From positions 794,305 to 858,304 of the forward strand of contig JAAOMT010000503.1 of assembly GCA_016748015.1 (NCBI GenBank): 64,000 nucleotides of DNA. The letters are read 5' to 3'. Position 1 is the stretch's first letter; each line of letters begins with the position of its first letter. The notes below the pieces were generated by a model, which made no database searches, had not been told where the DNA came from, and was given only the letters and a program-made list of their open reading frames with translations. Below are positions 23,459 through 36,689 of this stretch, piece by piece. This stretch comes from Geosiphon pyriformis (Eukaryota > Glomeromycota > Glomeromycetes > Archaeosporales > Geosiphonaceae). The translations under genes were made by a program, and so were the position numbers.

Positions 23459-26400
23459 TCAATCATAATTCAATATTGGTCTCAACCATTTTTCAGTATC
23501 TTCAAGATCACATTCCAATCGTTTGGTGTAGTTCAAAACCTTTTAATTTTGTAATAAGAACCACAAAGATAAGAACTAATAGAACCGAACAACACTCAAA
23601 GAAATATCAATCTATTCAAAATCATTACCTGATCCTTTTCAATCTTGCCTACGGCAAAGTATTGAGATTCGGGATTAGCAAAAATCAACGCTAAAATCAG
23701 AGAAAAATTAATAAATGGCAATAATAACAAACAAAAAAGTGGGACCCTCTAACACGAACCCGAAACGCTAGCCGCTGGCAACATGGCGTAAGATTCCGTC
23801 AATGTGATGCCGGTCTCTTCCTCAATGTTTGCTAAATTCCACATTGTGCCTTTTTCTCGATGATCGGGTTGTGATGGGTAAGCGGGAGCTGGACGTATAC
23901 CCTGATATTTTACTGACAGCAAATCGCTTAATGAAAGATCCTCTTCCGGAGAGAACCCCCATAAGTTCTTACGAATCTCTTCATGGAGAGCTTCGGCAAG
24001 AGCTTCAGCAAATCGATCAGCAATCGCTTTCGTCATTATCACATTATAATCATCATGTTCCGCCTGGAATTTTTCGCATAATTCCTCAGCACCAAAGATA
24101 CCGGCTGCCATTACACCTAAGTAATCTGGGATATTAGAGGTTTTAGGCGCAACAAAATCTGAGAGGCAAAAATATGGCTCATCACTTTCTTTTTGGGCTT
24201 GTTGCCTATTTATATAAAGATTTTTTGGGAAGAAATACACATGTTATGAAAATGATAGTTTATAGCAAATAAGAAATATAATCGGTTTGCTCCTAACCTT
24301 AATCCGAAAAAGGTGGCGGACACTTTTTTACGTTCATCATCTTCATAAATCTAAAAAAGAAAATCTTGATTGGCATAGCGTAGACAGAATAAAAATTAAG
24401 GAGAACAAAAACTACCTGAATATCATCATCTAGGCTATTCGCTAAGAAATCCATATAAAATTTAAAATATGTAACATTAAGGAATAATTCGAGGGATAAT
24501 TTGAATACCTGGGTATATCCCTACAATTCCTTTTGCAGTAAAAAGTTTTTCATTGATAATTTTCTCAATGAAGGCTTGAGCCTCATCATGCACTTTTTTA
24601 GCTTCTGAGCCTAAAGGATTGGCATAGTGTAGATTGAGACAAGATAAATTAGGAAGCGTGTAATTTACCGGATCCAGAGTACTGATTACTAGCCATGAGA
24701 ATGAAATTCAAAGAATAAGCACATACCGACATGTTCATCTTTGAAGATTTTGGGAAACCCTCGATTAGGATATTTTCCTCGAAGTTGCCTAAGGAGAACG
24801 AGGATTCCGAATATTTTATTTCGAACAATCGAATAAACATAATTGATAGCTTAATGAGAAATCACTGACCAGACTTGGAAAAATGGATTCCAATCTATAT
24901 ACTGTGAAATTTTTTTTAGATCATAGTTATCAAATACCCTTTTTCCAAGAATAGAGGGTCTCACTGGAGGGATCTGGGAATCCCAATCAATTTTAAAGCC
25001 TTTTTTTCTAGCAGCTTCCAAAGACAGATATTTCCTGTCTTGTCGGCCTGCATAATGATCTTCTCTAATTTCTTCGTATTCTTCAGCTACATCCTCCCAA
25101 TAATCTTCTTTTGCGTTTGGATCCAAAAGACTGGATACCTAAGATCGAAAAAAGAAAATTTACGATCATAGAAGCATAATAAATAAATGATCATATTTCA
25201 AATACCCACCACAACCACACTTTTAGAGGCATCAAGAACGTGCACAGTCGGTTGACTATATTGTGGAGATATTTTAACAGCGGTATGGGTTTTCGAAGTG
25301 GTAGCTCCACCAATCAAAAGTGGAACCTTATTATATTAATTTCAAAATAAGCATGAATCGCCAAATTTATTAAGGTAGGCACATTGAAATGGAAGAAAAC
25401 CTTTAACCCGCGTCGTTCCATCTCTTTAGCGACTGTTATCATTTCGTCAAGTGAAGGAGTGATTAATCCGGATAACCCGATCACGTCGGCTTTTTCCTTA
25501 AGGGCTGTATCAATTATTTTCTCACATGGTGTCATTACACCAAGGTCAATGACCTATTAAACAAATTGGTATCAGCCAAGAATTTTAGAAACCCTACTGT
25601 ATTCCATTCTATCGTTGTACCTTATAATTGTTGCAGCCAAGCACGACACCCACGATGTTTTTGCCAATATCATGAACATCACCTTTAACAGTAGCAAGCA
25701 CGATCACACCAGCATGCTGAGACATATTTTCTGTACTTCCAGAATTCGCGGCAAGCCTTGCTTGCCTTTCAAGCTCCATAAAAGGAATAAGGTGTGCAAC
25801 AGCTTTTTTCATCACACTAGATAAAGAATCATGTTTTGGAGGAGATATGGCTAGCAAATAATTATAACACAACTTCATTGATAATCTACCGTGCTGACTT
25901 GATAACTTGAGGCAAAAACATTTTTCCTTGAATATGTTTAATAAGTAAATATTTGGAATCAATTTGATTGATCTTGGATTAAATGATTTTACTTTTGAAA
26001 GAATACTATAAAATTATGAATACCTGCACCGAATAAATCACCGACAATTGACATTCCTGCCATCAAAGGACCTTCAATAACGTGTAAGGGTCTGTCATAC
26101 TTTTAATATGAAACATAAATATTACTTGAAAGTGGTAAGTTTTCATCAATCTATAAATGTGAAGAATAAATTATCTAACCTGTTGCCGGGCCTCTTCTGT
26201 ATCCTCTATTATATATTTGGTGATTCCCTTTATTAATGCATGAGATATCCGCGTTTCTACATCATTACTTCTCCACTCTTCCTCAGCTTCTTCCTTTTTC
26301 TCTGATTTCCCGTGCTTTTGGGCATATGTCAGAATTTTTTCGGTTACTTCCGGGTCACGATTCCAAATAGCATTCTCACAGAGCTCTAAAAGATCTTTTG

Positions 26401-28987
26401 GAATCTCATCGTAAATAGTCAAAAATCCGGCGTTTACGATGCCCATATCCATCCCTAAGTTGAATATAATAAAGTTGTAAATAATTTCAGAGGACAATAT
26501 TTCGAGAAATTCAAAATTATGTGTGAATATTAAAGTACAAACCAGCTCTAATTGCATGATATAGAAAGACACTATGCATAGCTTCTCTGATTTTATCCAT
26601 CCCACGGAATGAAAAGGAGATATTCGATACACCACCGCTAATCTACAGGAAAATTGTATAAAAATCATTGTAATAAAATCAGAATGGAACAGTTATCATG
26701 ACAACTTACTTTAGCACCAGGTAAAGTTTTTTTTATCTGTCTGGCAGCTTCAATGAACTCTACTGCATAATTGTTGTGTTCCTCCATGCCCGTACAAATT
26801 GTCAAAATGTTAGGATCTAAGAATTTCAAATTATTAAGTTCAAAAATGGACAAAATAATCGGATTGACTTTTTAATTGCTTACCGAATATTATGTCATTT
26901 GGATTCAATCCCACAATTTGGGTAAGAATTTTGTAAGAACGTGTGCAAATTTCTATTTTTCGATCACATTCAGCTGCCTGTCCAATCTCATCAAACTATA
27001 TAACCATGAGTAAGAATAAAGGAAGTTAAAAACTACATGAATATTGAATAAGTGAGGAGGAAAAAGTTTAAAGATCCATTACAGCCATCACAACTACAGC
27101 GGCGCCAAAACGACGAATAATAGTTGCTTTTTTTATGAAATCCTCCTCTCCCTCCTTTAAACTAATACTGTTAACTATACATTTTCCTTGTGCACATTTG
27201 AGTCCAGCCAGAATAACTTCAAAATTTGAGGAATCAATCATTATTGGAACCTATTAAGTAGAATTCAATGAGATTGGTTAATATTTTTCTAAAAAGAGTT
27301 ATTTCAAAAGTAATACCAACTCTAGCAACGTCAGGGTCACTGGCTATCATATTAAGAAACTTTGTCATGGCAGCCTTTCCATCCAACATGCCTTCATCCA
27401 TATTGACATCTACAACCTGGGCGCCACTTTCAACTTGAGCTCTGGCAATGGCCATAGCATCTTCGTATTCATTTTTCAAAATGTGACGGCAAAACTTTCT
27501 GGAACCTGCCACATTACATCGCTCTCCGACATTCACAAAATTGGTTTCTTTGTTAATTTTAAGAATTTCTAATCCAGAAATAACCATATTATCTAAGGAG
27601 ATATCTTTCGGTGGAATCCGTGGGTCATACTTAGAACAAGCTTTCACAATGGCTTTAATGTGCTCAGGAGTGCTACCACAGCAACCACCAATTATATTGA
27701 CAAAGCCATCTTTTGCGAATTCAGCCACGGATCTTGCCATCATTTCCGGTGTTTCGTCATATTCACCAAAAGTATTTGGCAACCCCTGTAAAACAGGGAA
27801 TTAATTAATCAGGAAGTTATGAGGGTAAATTGCAGTCATTTGAATAAGCTTCGCACCGCATTGGGGTAACAGAGTATGAAAGAGCCCGAGAAGTTTGCAA
27901 TGTTTTTAATAAAAGGTCTCATCTGCTCAGCTCCCAAAGCACAATTTAATCCAATCGCCAAAGGGTGAGAACCGTTCACACTTATCACAAAGGCTTCACC
28001 CGTCTGACCGCTTAAAGTACGCCCGGACATATCAACAATAGTTCCTGAAATAAATATAGGGGTCCTTTTATAACCTGAATCAAAGAGAGTATCGATCGCG
28101 TAAAGAGCTGCCTATGTTCAGGGAGGTTATATATGCGGAATAGGTTGGTGATTGAGAAAAAGGAAGCAATCAAGAGGCGAATAGATGATACATGATAACA
28201 CACTTTAGCATTCAATGTATCAAAGATTGTCTCGACAAGCAGTATATCTGCACCACCATCTAAAAGTCCTCGAGTTTGTTCGGTATATGCTTCTACTAAT
28301 TCATCAAAGGTGACATTTCGGAAGGCAGGATTTTCGACGGAAGGAGATATTGAACAGGTGCGATTTGTAGGGCCTATAGCTCCACAAACAAACCTTGGTC
28401 GAGTTGGATCCTTGGCGGTCATCTTGAATAAATGACAAGATTTAATTCACATGAAATCCAATTGATCACAGTAATTTTTCGAGTGATTATTGATTTAATT
28501 AGGATTTTTCTTTCAAACGATACTATACTTCAAGACAAGCTTCTTTTGCGAGTTGTGCAGCGACTTTATTCATATCATAAGCACATTTCTCAGTTCCATA
28601 ATCACCCTGCGAAATACTGGTTGAAGAAAAGGTATTCGTTTCGACAAAATCAGCTCCAGCTTCAAGATATTGCAAATGAATATTTTTAATGTGATGCGGT
28701 TGAGTAAGCACCAATATATCATTATTCCCTTTGAGGTCATTTGGATGATCTTTAAACCGCTCCCCACGAAAATCTTCCTCAGACAAACGAAGATCTTGAA
28801 TCACAGTACCCATTCCCCCATCAAGGAAAAAAATTCGTTTAGATAATTCTTTTTGCAAATAAGCATTCACATCCGAAATTTCATTGGAAATTTTTCCGTT
28901 TATAATCTCAGTTTTAAAATTGCCATTCATAAAAAGGTTAGGGGAAGACTTCCTCTTTAATCCCCTGTTGTGAAATTTAGTTGCCAT
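23459..28987 (-). CDS. metH: Cobalamin-dependent methionine synthase (MetH/MTR)
   Basis: Twenty-two exons on the minus strand join in frame to 1,279 residues (human MTR has 1,265): 28987-28529, 28422-28204, 28111-27857, 27785-27321, 27250-27083, 26995-26884, 26816-26710, 26642-26543, 26454-26180, 26099-26024, 25926-25890, 25816-25621, 25553-25401, 25326-25210, 25138-24870, 24788-24727, 24610-24509, 24441-24416, 24350-24298, 24205-23760, 23690-23629 and 23539-23459. It moves a methyl group from methyl-tetrahydrofolate through cobalamin to homocysteine. All modules are present: homocysteine domain with zinc cysteines (GLNCALG, GGCCG), pterin domain ([16 protein letters not shown]), cobalamin domain with GDVHDIG (axial His near 806), and activation domain ([26 protein letters not shown]). 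The small deviations RPAPAY and SVSA are in the activation domain. An ATG at 28987 fits the bacterial and animal start best. Confidence 0.96.
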
Positions 28988-29292
28988 TTTCAAGTTATGT
29001 AAATAAAATGGAATAAAAAGAAGGCAATTCACATAGGCAGAATAGTTCTGCTTTCTATAGTTTAAAGTGCGTAGCAAGGTAAAAGACACGAATTCAGCGA
29101 AATTCAAAGATTGGGAGACTGTTAAAAAACAAAAATGGGTCTTTTTAATAATAATGACGAAAAATAAAAAATTTTAATCTTCAATCTTTATTTCACATTA
29201 TTTAAATACTTTTTTTTATTAAAAAAATGATATGTAATAACATTAAATTAAAATTATTTATAAGATTATTTTGTTATGATTGATGAGTCACT

Positions 29293-30056
29293 TTATTTCG
29301 TAGTGTTAACGTACCCACACCCTTTACATGTGCGCAAGCTTACATCGTTAGCGTAACATTGAATTATAGGCTTCAATTGGGTCCCCAAATCATAACAATA
29401 AAAAGACTCGCGATAAACAATCTCTTTACATTTTTCACAATACCATTGAAGGATGTCTTTTAATTGGTGGTGGTAGTAGTAGTTAATGACATGATTTAAA
29501 AAAAAAGATCAAATAAGATATCCCAAAAAAATTTGATTCACCTATTTCTTCGGGCCTACGTTTTCTTTCAATTACAATCCCAATCGTATCCGGAAATCGA
29601 ACAGGGCTATGAGGAGTATCACCTTTATTTCACGATTGACATGTGTATAAAAAAATCAAAGAAAAATTTTAAGCACTACCCAAGTTTTATCACTTTCTTT
29701 CTTACCAGGTAACAAGAACATTTCTCCTTCGCAAATAGGTATATCGCGAAACTGTCCCTCTTCATCAACCACCTTTAAAATCATATCCCCTTTATATTGA
29801 TAAAACCATTCCTAGAAAGAAATTCCCATTCATGACTTTTTGATAACTTTATTAGAGTGTTAATTTATAAGCTTTGTTTCTTGCAATTTTTCACCTCTGT
29901 ACGATTAACATGGTAATCTGTCCGAGCATTTGGTCCACCAACTGCCATTATTATAAAATCACCCTTTTGTATTAGAAAGTTGCCAACAGGTGGTTGAAGT
30001 TTATCTTTATTATCCTCTACCCACTTGGGAAAATTTATTGGAGGAAGAATTGGCAT
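29293..30056 (-). CDS. BNA1: 3-hydroxyanthranilate 3,4-dioxygenase (Bna1/HAAO)
   Basis: Four exons on the minus strand, 30056-29895, 29811-29706, 29622-29542 and 29456-29293, join in frame to 170 residues, the usual short fungal length. The enzyme opens the ring of 3-hydroxyanthranilate on the kynurenine route to quinolinate and NAD. The cupin iron ligands are visible as His49 (TDYHVN), Glu55 (TEEWFYQ) and His94 (DTPHSP). The C-terminus has the rubredoxin-like metal site of fungal and bacterial forms (WYCEKC and TCKGCG). The frame stays open upstream of the chosen ATG, so a short extra 5' exon is possible, but [16 protein letters not shown] matches the family start. It lies 306 bp upstream of MetH on the same strand. 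Confidence 0.94.
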
Positions 30057-31354
30057 TACTTTAACGTTCAATGATCGAAAATAAGGAAGAATTCTGGAGT
30101 GAAAAATAAAAATATTTCAAATTTTTGTTTTGTGATGTTCCAAAAACGTGACTTGTTATTAACAAAATATTACTTTATTCGAAATTGTATATATTTTTTT
30201 TTAAATTCTATATTACAATTAAAAATTTTTTTTACTAATAAAGTGTTTTAATCTTAATTATATGCTAATTAATTTTGAATGCTAATATCTAAAAAAAAAA
30301 TTGGTTTGTTTAATTTTTGATAACTGTTTTTTAATTATTTTTAGCAAATTTTTTGCTTTTGAAATATTTGTAGCTGTAAGCATTTTATTTTAAAAAATAT
30401 ATTTTTACCAGTTATTAAAGCAATTATTTTAAGTATTTTTTTTTTGTTTAATAATTGTTAATAATTAATTTAAAAATTCAATATTTAAATAAATATAAAA
30501 TTGTCAATTAATTTTAACAAAATTGGTAATTAAAACTTTAAATATTAATTACTATATGTATTTATACAATTTAAATAATATTTTCTAATTAATTTTGCTA
30601 AACTTTAATTTTTTACTTAAAATATTCAAATTTTAACAAATTTTAATTGTTTTAATATGTTTATAATTTAATATTTATATTTAATTACACTTTAAATTAA
30701 AATAATAATAGTTAAATAATTAATTTATTATTTAATACCAAACAACTTAATAGATTGCTTTATGTTTTAAAATAATTTAATTATTAATTATTATTGTATA
30801 ATTATAATTATTATTATAAATTGTTATTTATTAATAATTAAATTTTAAATAACAAAATTTGAAAACTAAATTAAATAATAATTGTTTATATAAAACTTTT
30901 AATATATATATATTTATTAATAATTATTTAAATAATTATTTTAATTAAATAAATATATTTATAAAATTTTACTTTATATATTTTACTTATATTTTTGTAA
31001 TTAAATTTTTTGATAATTGATATTTATTTATTTATTATTATTTGTTTAATAAATTATTAAATTATTAAAAAATAAATTTATTATATTTAATAAATAAGTT
31101 TTAAATACTCTCTAAGAAAATACATTAAAATAAGTAATTTAAATTAAATGTAAATTATGTTTTTTTTATATATAACCAGTTATTTAAGCTAATTAAAACA
31201 ATATTATATTTTTATATAAACAAAAACCATATTGTTTACATTTAAAAAATAAACACAAATTATGTATATTAAAGTTAATATTAAAAGTTTTAACTATTTT
31301 AAGTAATCTAATTATCTTATTAAATAACACAAACATAAGATTAATAATAAATAA
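30057..31354. other. AT-rich boundary between gene-rich and transposon-rich halves
   Basis: From about 30,170 on the sequence is nearly pure A/T with runs of TTTAAT/ATTAAA. I see no gene or promoter beyond the short upstream region of the dioxygenase gene. Confidence 0.6.
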
Positions 31355-31359
31355 AAGGC

Positions 31360-32442
31360 TTGAAACTCAAAGCTAATTTACCTAGAGATTTTCTCAATGA
31401 AGCATTGTACCATTCTGAGTTGTATGATTTGAAGTTGTTTGGTTATTTACAGACTAAGTGTTTGCTAACTAACTTGGTTAATTTTGCCAACTTAAAGGGC
31501 ATCCTCAGCAGACTGTTCGAACACAGGGCTATGAATCTACAGGCCATCAGTTGGATGGTCTGGCAATCCTTAAGTTTTCCAGTCACATTATCAATCAATC
31601 TCACAAACTGCTTTCTGGCTAATGTAATCAACACGTTGTTGTTATATGGATCTTTCTTGATTAATAATGTCCCTAATGTTTTTCAATCTGGCATCGGAGT
31701 TTTTGTTGTGGATATATTGGATGTCAAAACCTACTTAAGTGTAGTTAAGTTGCTACGAAGGTTTGGCATTGTCTTTGCGAACCAGCTTCTAAACCATCAC
31801 AGCATGTGTTTCAAGTGGAGCATGTTTCGCAGATGGAAGAGATTGGACCCCAGGGGCCACATTCCTAATTGGTTTGTTTCTACAATTAAGTTTATTGAGG
31901 ACAGTGGTATGAATGGTAGTGATGCTGTAGTTTGTTGTTTCACTCCAAATGATTTCTTGTACAATTTTGGGTTCACTAATGAATGTCTTGTACAGTCTGG
32001 ATCTGGTATTATAGACATTTATACTAATGGCTCAGTTAAAAATTTGAGGTCTGTGGGTGCTTGTGGTGGTGCTGTTGCTTACTTCCCATGTGCCAACTTA
32101 GATGTAGGTGTTAGGATTTACAGTCTGCTGTCTTCAACTCTTGTGGAACTGCAAGCTATTGCTCTTGCTTTGGACTGCATTCCTGCTTTGAGCTCTGTTG
32201 TCTTGCACATGGATAGCCAGACTTTTTTGGATATATGTGCTTCTCTGAACTGTTCTGTTAACTCCAATTTTTGCAAAAATGCTAGATTAAGAAGGAACAC
32301 ATCTATTCTACTATCACTTCTAAGAATTTTTCAGTTGCTTGAGTCAAGATCAAAAGTCACTCTGGAATTGTTGGCAATGAGCATGCCAACTTTTTTGTGG
32401 ATGCTGCCACCGATTCGAAGTTTGTGCTGCCTATTAGTGTGA
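31360..32442 (+). pseudogene. LINE RT/RNase H reading frame, degenerate
   Basis: Longest open stretch of the fragment, 360 codons beginning without an ATG. The N-terminal 200 codons match the RT thumb/connection region and the rest RNase H. The last roughly 35 codons are out of frame; the true frame continues as KSHSGIVGNEHANFFVDAAT. Confidence 0.8.
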
Positions 32443-33304
32443 TGCATCACTTTTTTGCTGTTAAAGGCAGACCTGTATCAAGTAATGCTCGTCGCTTTGT
32501 GAAGTGTCTGTTTGATGCTGTTAATTTTGTTGGATAGGAATCTAGGTGCACTGAATATGCTGTGAATCTTGATCTCAATGTGTGTTTTAATATGTGCTGG
32601 ACATTTAAAGTTTAGCATCCAGATGGTAGCATTTGCTCAGGCTTTTCTAGCTCTGCCTCTGCAGCACTCAGGTCTTATTTTATAAAGGCTCTACACCATT
32701 GTCTGTCTACTGCTAAAAGGAAGAGAGTATATAAGTTGAGTTATCCTAACATTTTATGCATCTGCTGCAGTCTTACCAATGATTCTAATCACATATTTTT
32801 ATGTAAGAAAGATTCTGACACCAAAAAGGAATTGATTTTTAATATGATCAGCAGTTGGACTGACATTCTGGGCACCGGCTATATTGGGTGCTCTGTGGTT
32901 TGATCTTTGTCAATGGCTGAATTGTTCAACTGCTTGTATATGGCTTTAGCCAAGGGTTTTGTTATAAAGGATTAGATGGATGAGACCATGAATGTGTTGG
33001 GTTCTGGATCCGATGGAGAATTGTTGATTGTCAACATGGTCTGTGACTTTGCTGCAGGCCACAGATCTGCTATCTGGGTGCCGAATGTCAGGCTGAGGGC
33101 ATATTACAAGAAGCACGGCCTTTTGCCGAGGGATAGATCTTTGGCACCTGTCATTTCTGGTTTGGTCTTTTGGTGGTCTTATAGAGAGATTTGTAATTTT
33201 AGTGTCAAATTGGGTATTCATATGTGTTTTGGCTTACATTCTGAGTTGGTGAATTTGCATTTTGGTTTTCTGCGTGACTTCCCTGTCATGGATAATTTAG
33301 GTGT

Positions 33305-33440
33305 ATAATGTTGCTTTGATTGGCCCGAATGGCTGGTTATGTGTAGAAAGAGCATGAGCCATGCTTAATTTAGAGTCCTGTTTGATCTTATGTATTTAGG
33401 TAGTGGTTGGGCTACACTCATTAAATAAATAAATAAAAAA
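33305..33440 (+). repeat. LINE 3' tail, copy T1
   Basis: Begins just after the stop codon with GATTGGCCCGAATGGCTGG, continues through GTTATGTGTAGAAAGAGCATGA and TTTAGGTAGTGGTTGGGC, and ends in (TAAA)n. The same order of motifs recurs at 38.1, 43.6, 45.9, 50.2 (minus) and 56.5 kb. Confidence 0.85.
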
Positions 33441-36400
33441 AATAAAATAAAATATTAAATTATTACATAGAATTAAATTTTTTTTATAATAATCTAATGT
33501 TTAAAATATGCAAACCAAATATTTTTTTATATACTAAACTTAAATTATATACAAAACTCATAATTTTAACAACAGCAATTTTGACATCTTTAAAAATAGA
33601 AAAAAATTTTAAATATCAATTTTTAAAATAAAATTTTTATACAGAATTATATATACTACAATATTAAAAAAACATAATAAAATTAACTAAAACATATATG
33701 ATAAAAATTTGCATAAATCAAATATAAATTTTTATAAATAGCAAAGTCTATTTTAAAAGAAAAAAAATGATCAAAAAGTTTTATTTTATTACTATTACCA
33801 ATAAAAAAAAACAAAAATTATAATAAATAGAAAATAGTTAATAACAAAATAAAAGATTATTAAAAGCATATAATACTAAAAATTTCAGAAATACTAACAG
33901 AAATTTGAGAAATTTGAGAAATACTAAAAATTTTAACAATAACTTAAAAAATTTTTAAAAATCTTATATTATAAAGATTTGTGTATATATAACAGAAATA
34001 TTAAAGTCAAAAAAGATAATTAGAAAACAAACAAGCTTGTTTTAAGATTAATCTAATTATTTTTACTTTAATTAAATTATAAATAATTAAAAATATCAAT
34101 TAAATTTTATTTTACTTATTAATTAATAAATTTAAAATTATTTTATTAAAATTTATATTATAGTTATTTTAATATTATTAGTATTATTATCCAAATAGAA
34201 AAACCAATTTAAAACTGTTGAAAAACATGATAACTATGTAAAAATATAAAATAACATAGAATAATACAAAATAATATACAATAATATAAAATAATGCAAA
34301 ATAGCATAAAATAATACATAATAATATAAAATAGTATAGAATAACTAGTAATAACATAAAATAATTAATTATAATATAAAAAAACAAAACAATAGCTAAA
34401 ATAGTAAACAATAGTTAATAATAATAAACAATTAAAAGCAATTTTATAAAACTAAAAAATATGTATAAAAATATAATTTAACAAATAAAAAAAACAGATT
34501 ATATAAGAATCAAATTAATATTTTTACTTTACTTTTAGTCTTAAAAATCTTTTTTTATTTTTTATTTTTCATATTCTAAATTTACCAAATAAAATATTAT
34601 TGTTTAATTTACAAGTCTATAATTTTAATGCTTTAATTATTAAGATTTAATTAATTGTTTTTGCTTATCTTTGTTCTAAATCAGATATAATTAGCATAAA
34701 TGTTTTTGAAATTTTAACAACTTAAACCAATTATTTTTGATTATAATAATTAATAAAATACTAATTTTTTATTTATTTTTTTTATTTTATTTTTTATTTT
34801 TTTTGTAAAGTAACAACATTGAGAATTGACTGTTTTAAAATTAAACTTTGTGATAATTTGGTAAAAAAAAAAGTTTTTCTTAGATTTAAATATTAATTTT
34901 ATCTTGTTAGCTTACCAAAAAAACAAAAAAAAACAAAATCAAATTTTAATAATTGTGCTTGACTAGCTTAAAAAAAAACACAACTATAACAACACAATTA
35001 AAAAAACATTATTTTTGTGTCTTATAACAAAAAAACTTAACAGATAAAATTTTAAACAAAAAAATCTTTAAAAATTAATAATCTACTTTATTACTAAAAC
35101 CAATTCATTTAAAAATTATTCTGCTTCTAATATTAAATTATAAACATTAAATATTACAATTATATCTTATCAAGTTTATCTATAATAGTATCTATTATGA
35201 TTATTTAATAATACTAAAACAAAAGTTTTTAATTATAGCTATTGACAAAATATTAATTATTGTTTTATTATTTAGTTATTATTATTTTAATTGAGTTTAC
35301 TAATTAAGTATAAAAAAAATGTTAAAATTATAATATTTAATAAAAAATGCCAAAAAAAAGCATAAACATAATTAAAAAACTAAAATTGCTTATCAAAAAG
35401 ATGTAAATATTAAAATAAACCAATTATTATGTCAAAAAAATTTCAAATTAATTATCAATTATTATCTATTAAATTTGTTCATTATACAAAAAAATTTTAT
35501 CCAAAAACTTTTTAAAATACATTACTATCAACCAAAATACTAAGTTATAAAACTATTATATTAGCCAAAAATTTATTCATAATAGTATTTTTTTTAGATA
35601 TACTATTACTTAAAACAACTTTTAAATTTATTACAAAAAGATTATTAACTTAAAAAATATTAAAATATATTATATTAAAAAACAAAACAAAAACTTCTTT
35701 TTTAAAAATTAATTCTTTAAAAATTTTGAAATATAAAATAAAAAAAAGTTTTTTTGTGTTTCAACTTAATTTTTAAGTTTAAATAACTTAATAAGTTAAT
35801 TAATTAAAGTTATATGTAAAAATATAATTGTTTTGCTTTTAAAATTAATTAAAATTAAATTTAATATATTAAACAATTTAATTATATATTAATTAAAGCC
35901 AGTTTTGGTAAATATATTATTATTAATATTAATTAAATAAAAAAAATCATAATTTATAATTAAATTTAAAATAAATATTATATTAATATAATTATAACAA
36001 AATTAATATAAATATTAGAAAAATAAGCTTTAAAATTAAAATAATATTTTAAAATAATTAATTGTTTTAGATTGAAAATAAAAAAATATGGTTTTTTTAT
36101 TTTTTTTATTTTTTTAATTATTTAAGTAAATATAAAAAAGCTATAAAAAAACAGTTTTGTTATTAGTTTTTTATTAAAAATTTTAAAAATAACTTAAATA
36201 AAAAAATTTTTTTTAAATCAAAAATAGTATTTTAATAACAGTTAAAAATTGCTTTATATTACTTAAAAAATAATATTTTAAAACAATATTATCTAATTAT
36301 TTTTATTTTAAAAAAAACTTTTTAAATATTAAAATTAGTGAAAAAATATTAAAAATAAAATTATAGCTATTTTATTTTTTGTTTAAATATAATTATAAAA

Positions 36401-36689
36401 ATAAAAAGTTATATTAAATAATTTATAATTTTTTTAATATTTTTTTGAATATATATATAATTGTAATTAAATATAAATTTATTTTAAATTAATTTATATT
36501 AAATCTATAAAAAAAAATTTATTTTAAAAAAACATCTTATATATAATTTAATTAATATATAATTGTTAATAATAATATTACTTATTTATTTAATAGTTTT
36601 ATATATTTAACTTAATATTAATTGATTAATACTTTTATAAAATAATTAATTAAGCATAAATATTATTGTTAAAAAATTATTACAATTTT
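33441..36689. other. Very AT-rich, probably decayed transposon DNA
   Basis: A-rich on the plus strand up to about 34,480, then mixed. Only one LTR-like fragment (35,160-35,545) is recognisable. There is no coding-like frame; the 34,187-34,411 frame is a YY/II-rich artefact of TATAAAATA repeats. Confidence 0.5.
35160..35545 (+). mobile_element. Degenerate fragment of the 0.82-kb LTR family
   Basis: Collinear motifs of the LTR at 56,619 are present in order: TAGCTATTGACAAAATATTAAT, TTGAGTTTACTAATTAAGTA, TTCATTATACAAAAAAATTT, ACTATCAACCAAAATACTAA. Both ends are lost. The match is by eye and weakened by the low complexity of the region. Confidence 0.45.

Larger units (their letters stand above)
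31355..33440 (+). mobile_element. 5'-truncated LINE ORF2 fragment: RT end, RNase H, CCHC, 3' tail
   Basis: The frame from 31,360 gives the C-terminal part of a LINE reverse transcriptase (LPRDFLNEALYHSELYDLK; RWKRLDPRGHIPNW), then RNase H (IIDIYTNGSV; TLVELQAIALALDC; VVLHMDSQTFLD; SGIVGNEHANFF after a frameshift near 32,330), then a CX2CX7HX4C knuckle (CICCSLTNDSNHIFLC) and a C-terminal domain. RNase H has lost its first aspartate (YTNGS for YTDGS). Several stops (near 32,535 and 32,610) mark it as dead. It ends in the tail shared by all LINE units here and an A-rich tract with TAAA repeats. Confidence 0.85.

Noticed and set aside
23459-28987. Bacterial origin or contamination for MetH
   Set aside because: Twenty-two spliceosomal introns and animal-like sequence ([17 protein letters not shown]) show a eukaryotic gene in its native locus.
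28987-29107. Upstream in-frame start at 29,107 for MetH
   Set aside because: It would add 40 residues without family counterpart (rich in Phe, Leu, Tyr and Asn); a mitochondrial signal cannot be fully excluded.
34187-34411. A membrane-protein-like frame of Ile, Phe and Tyr
   Set aside because: It comes from TATAAAATA repeats on the opposite strand and has no start context or conservation.
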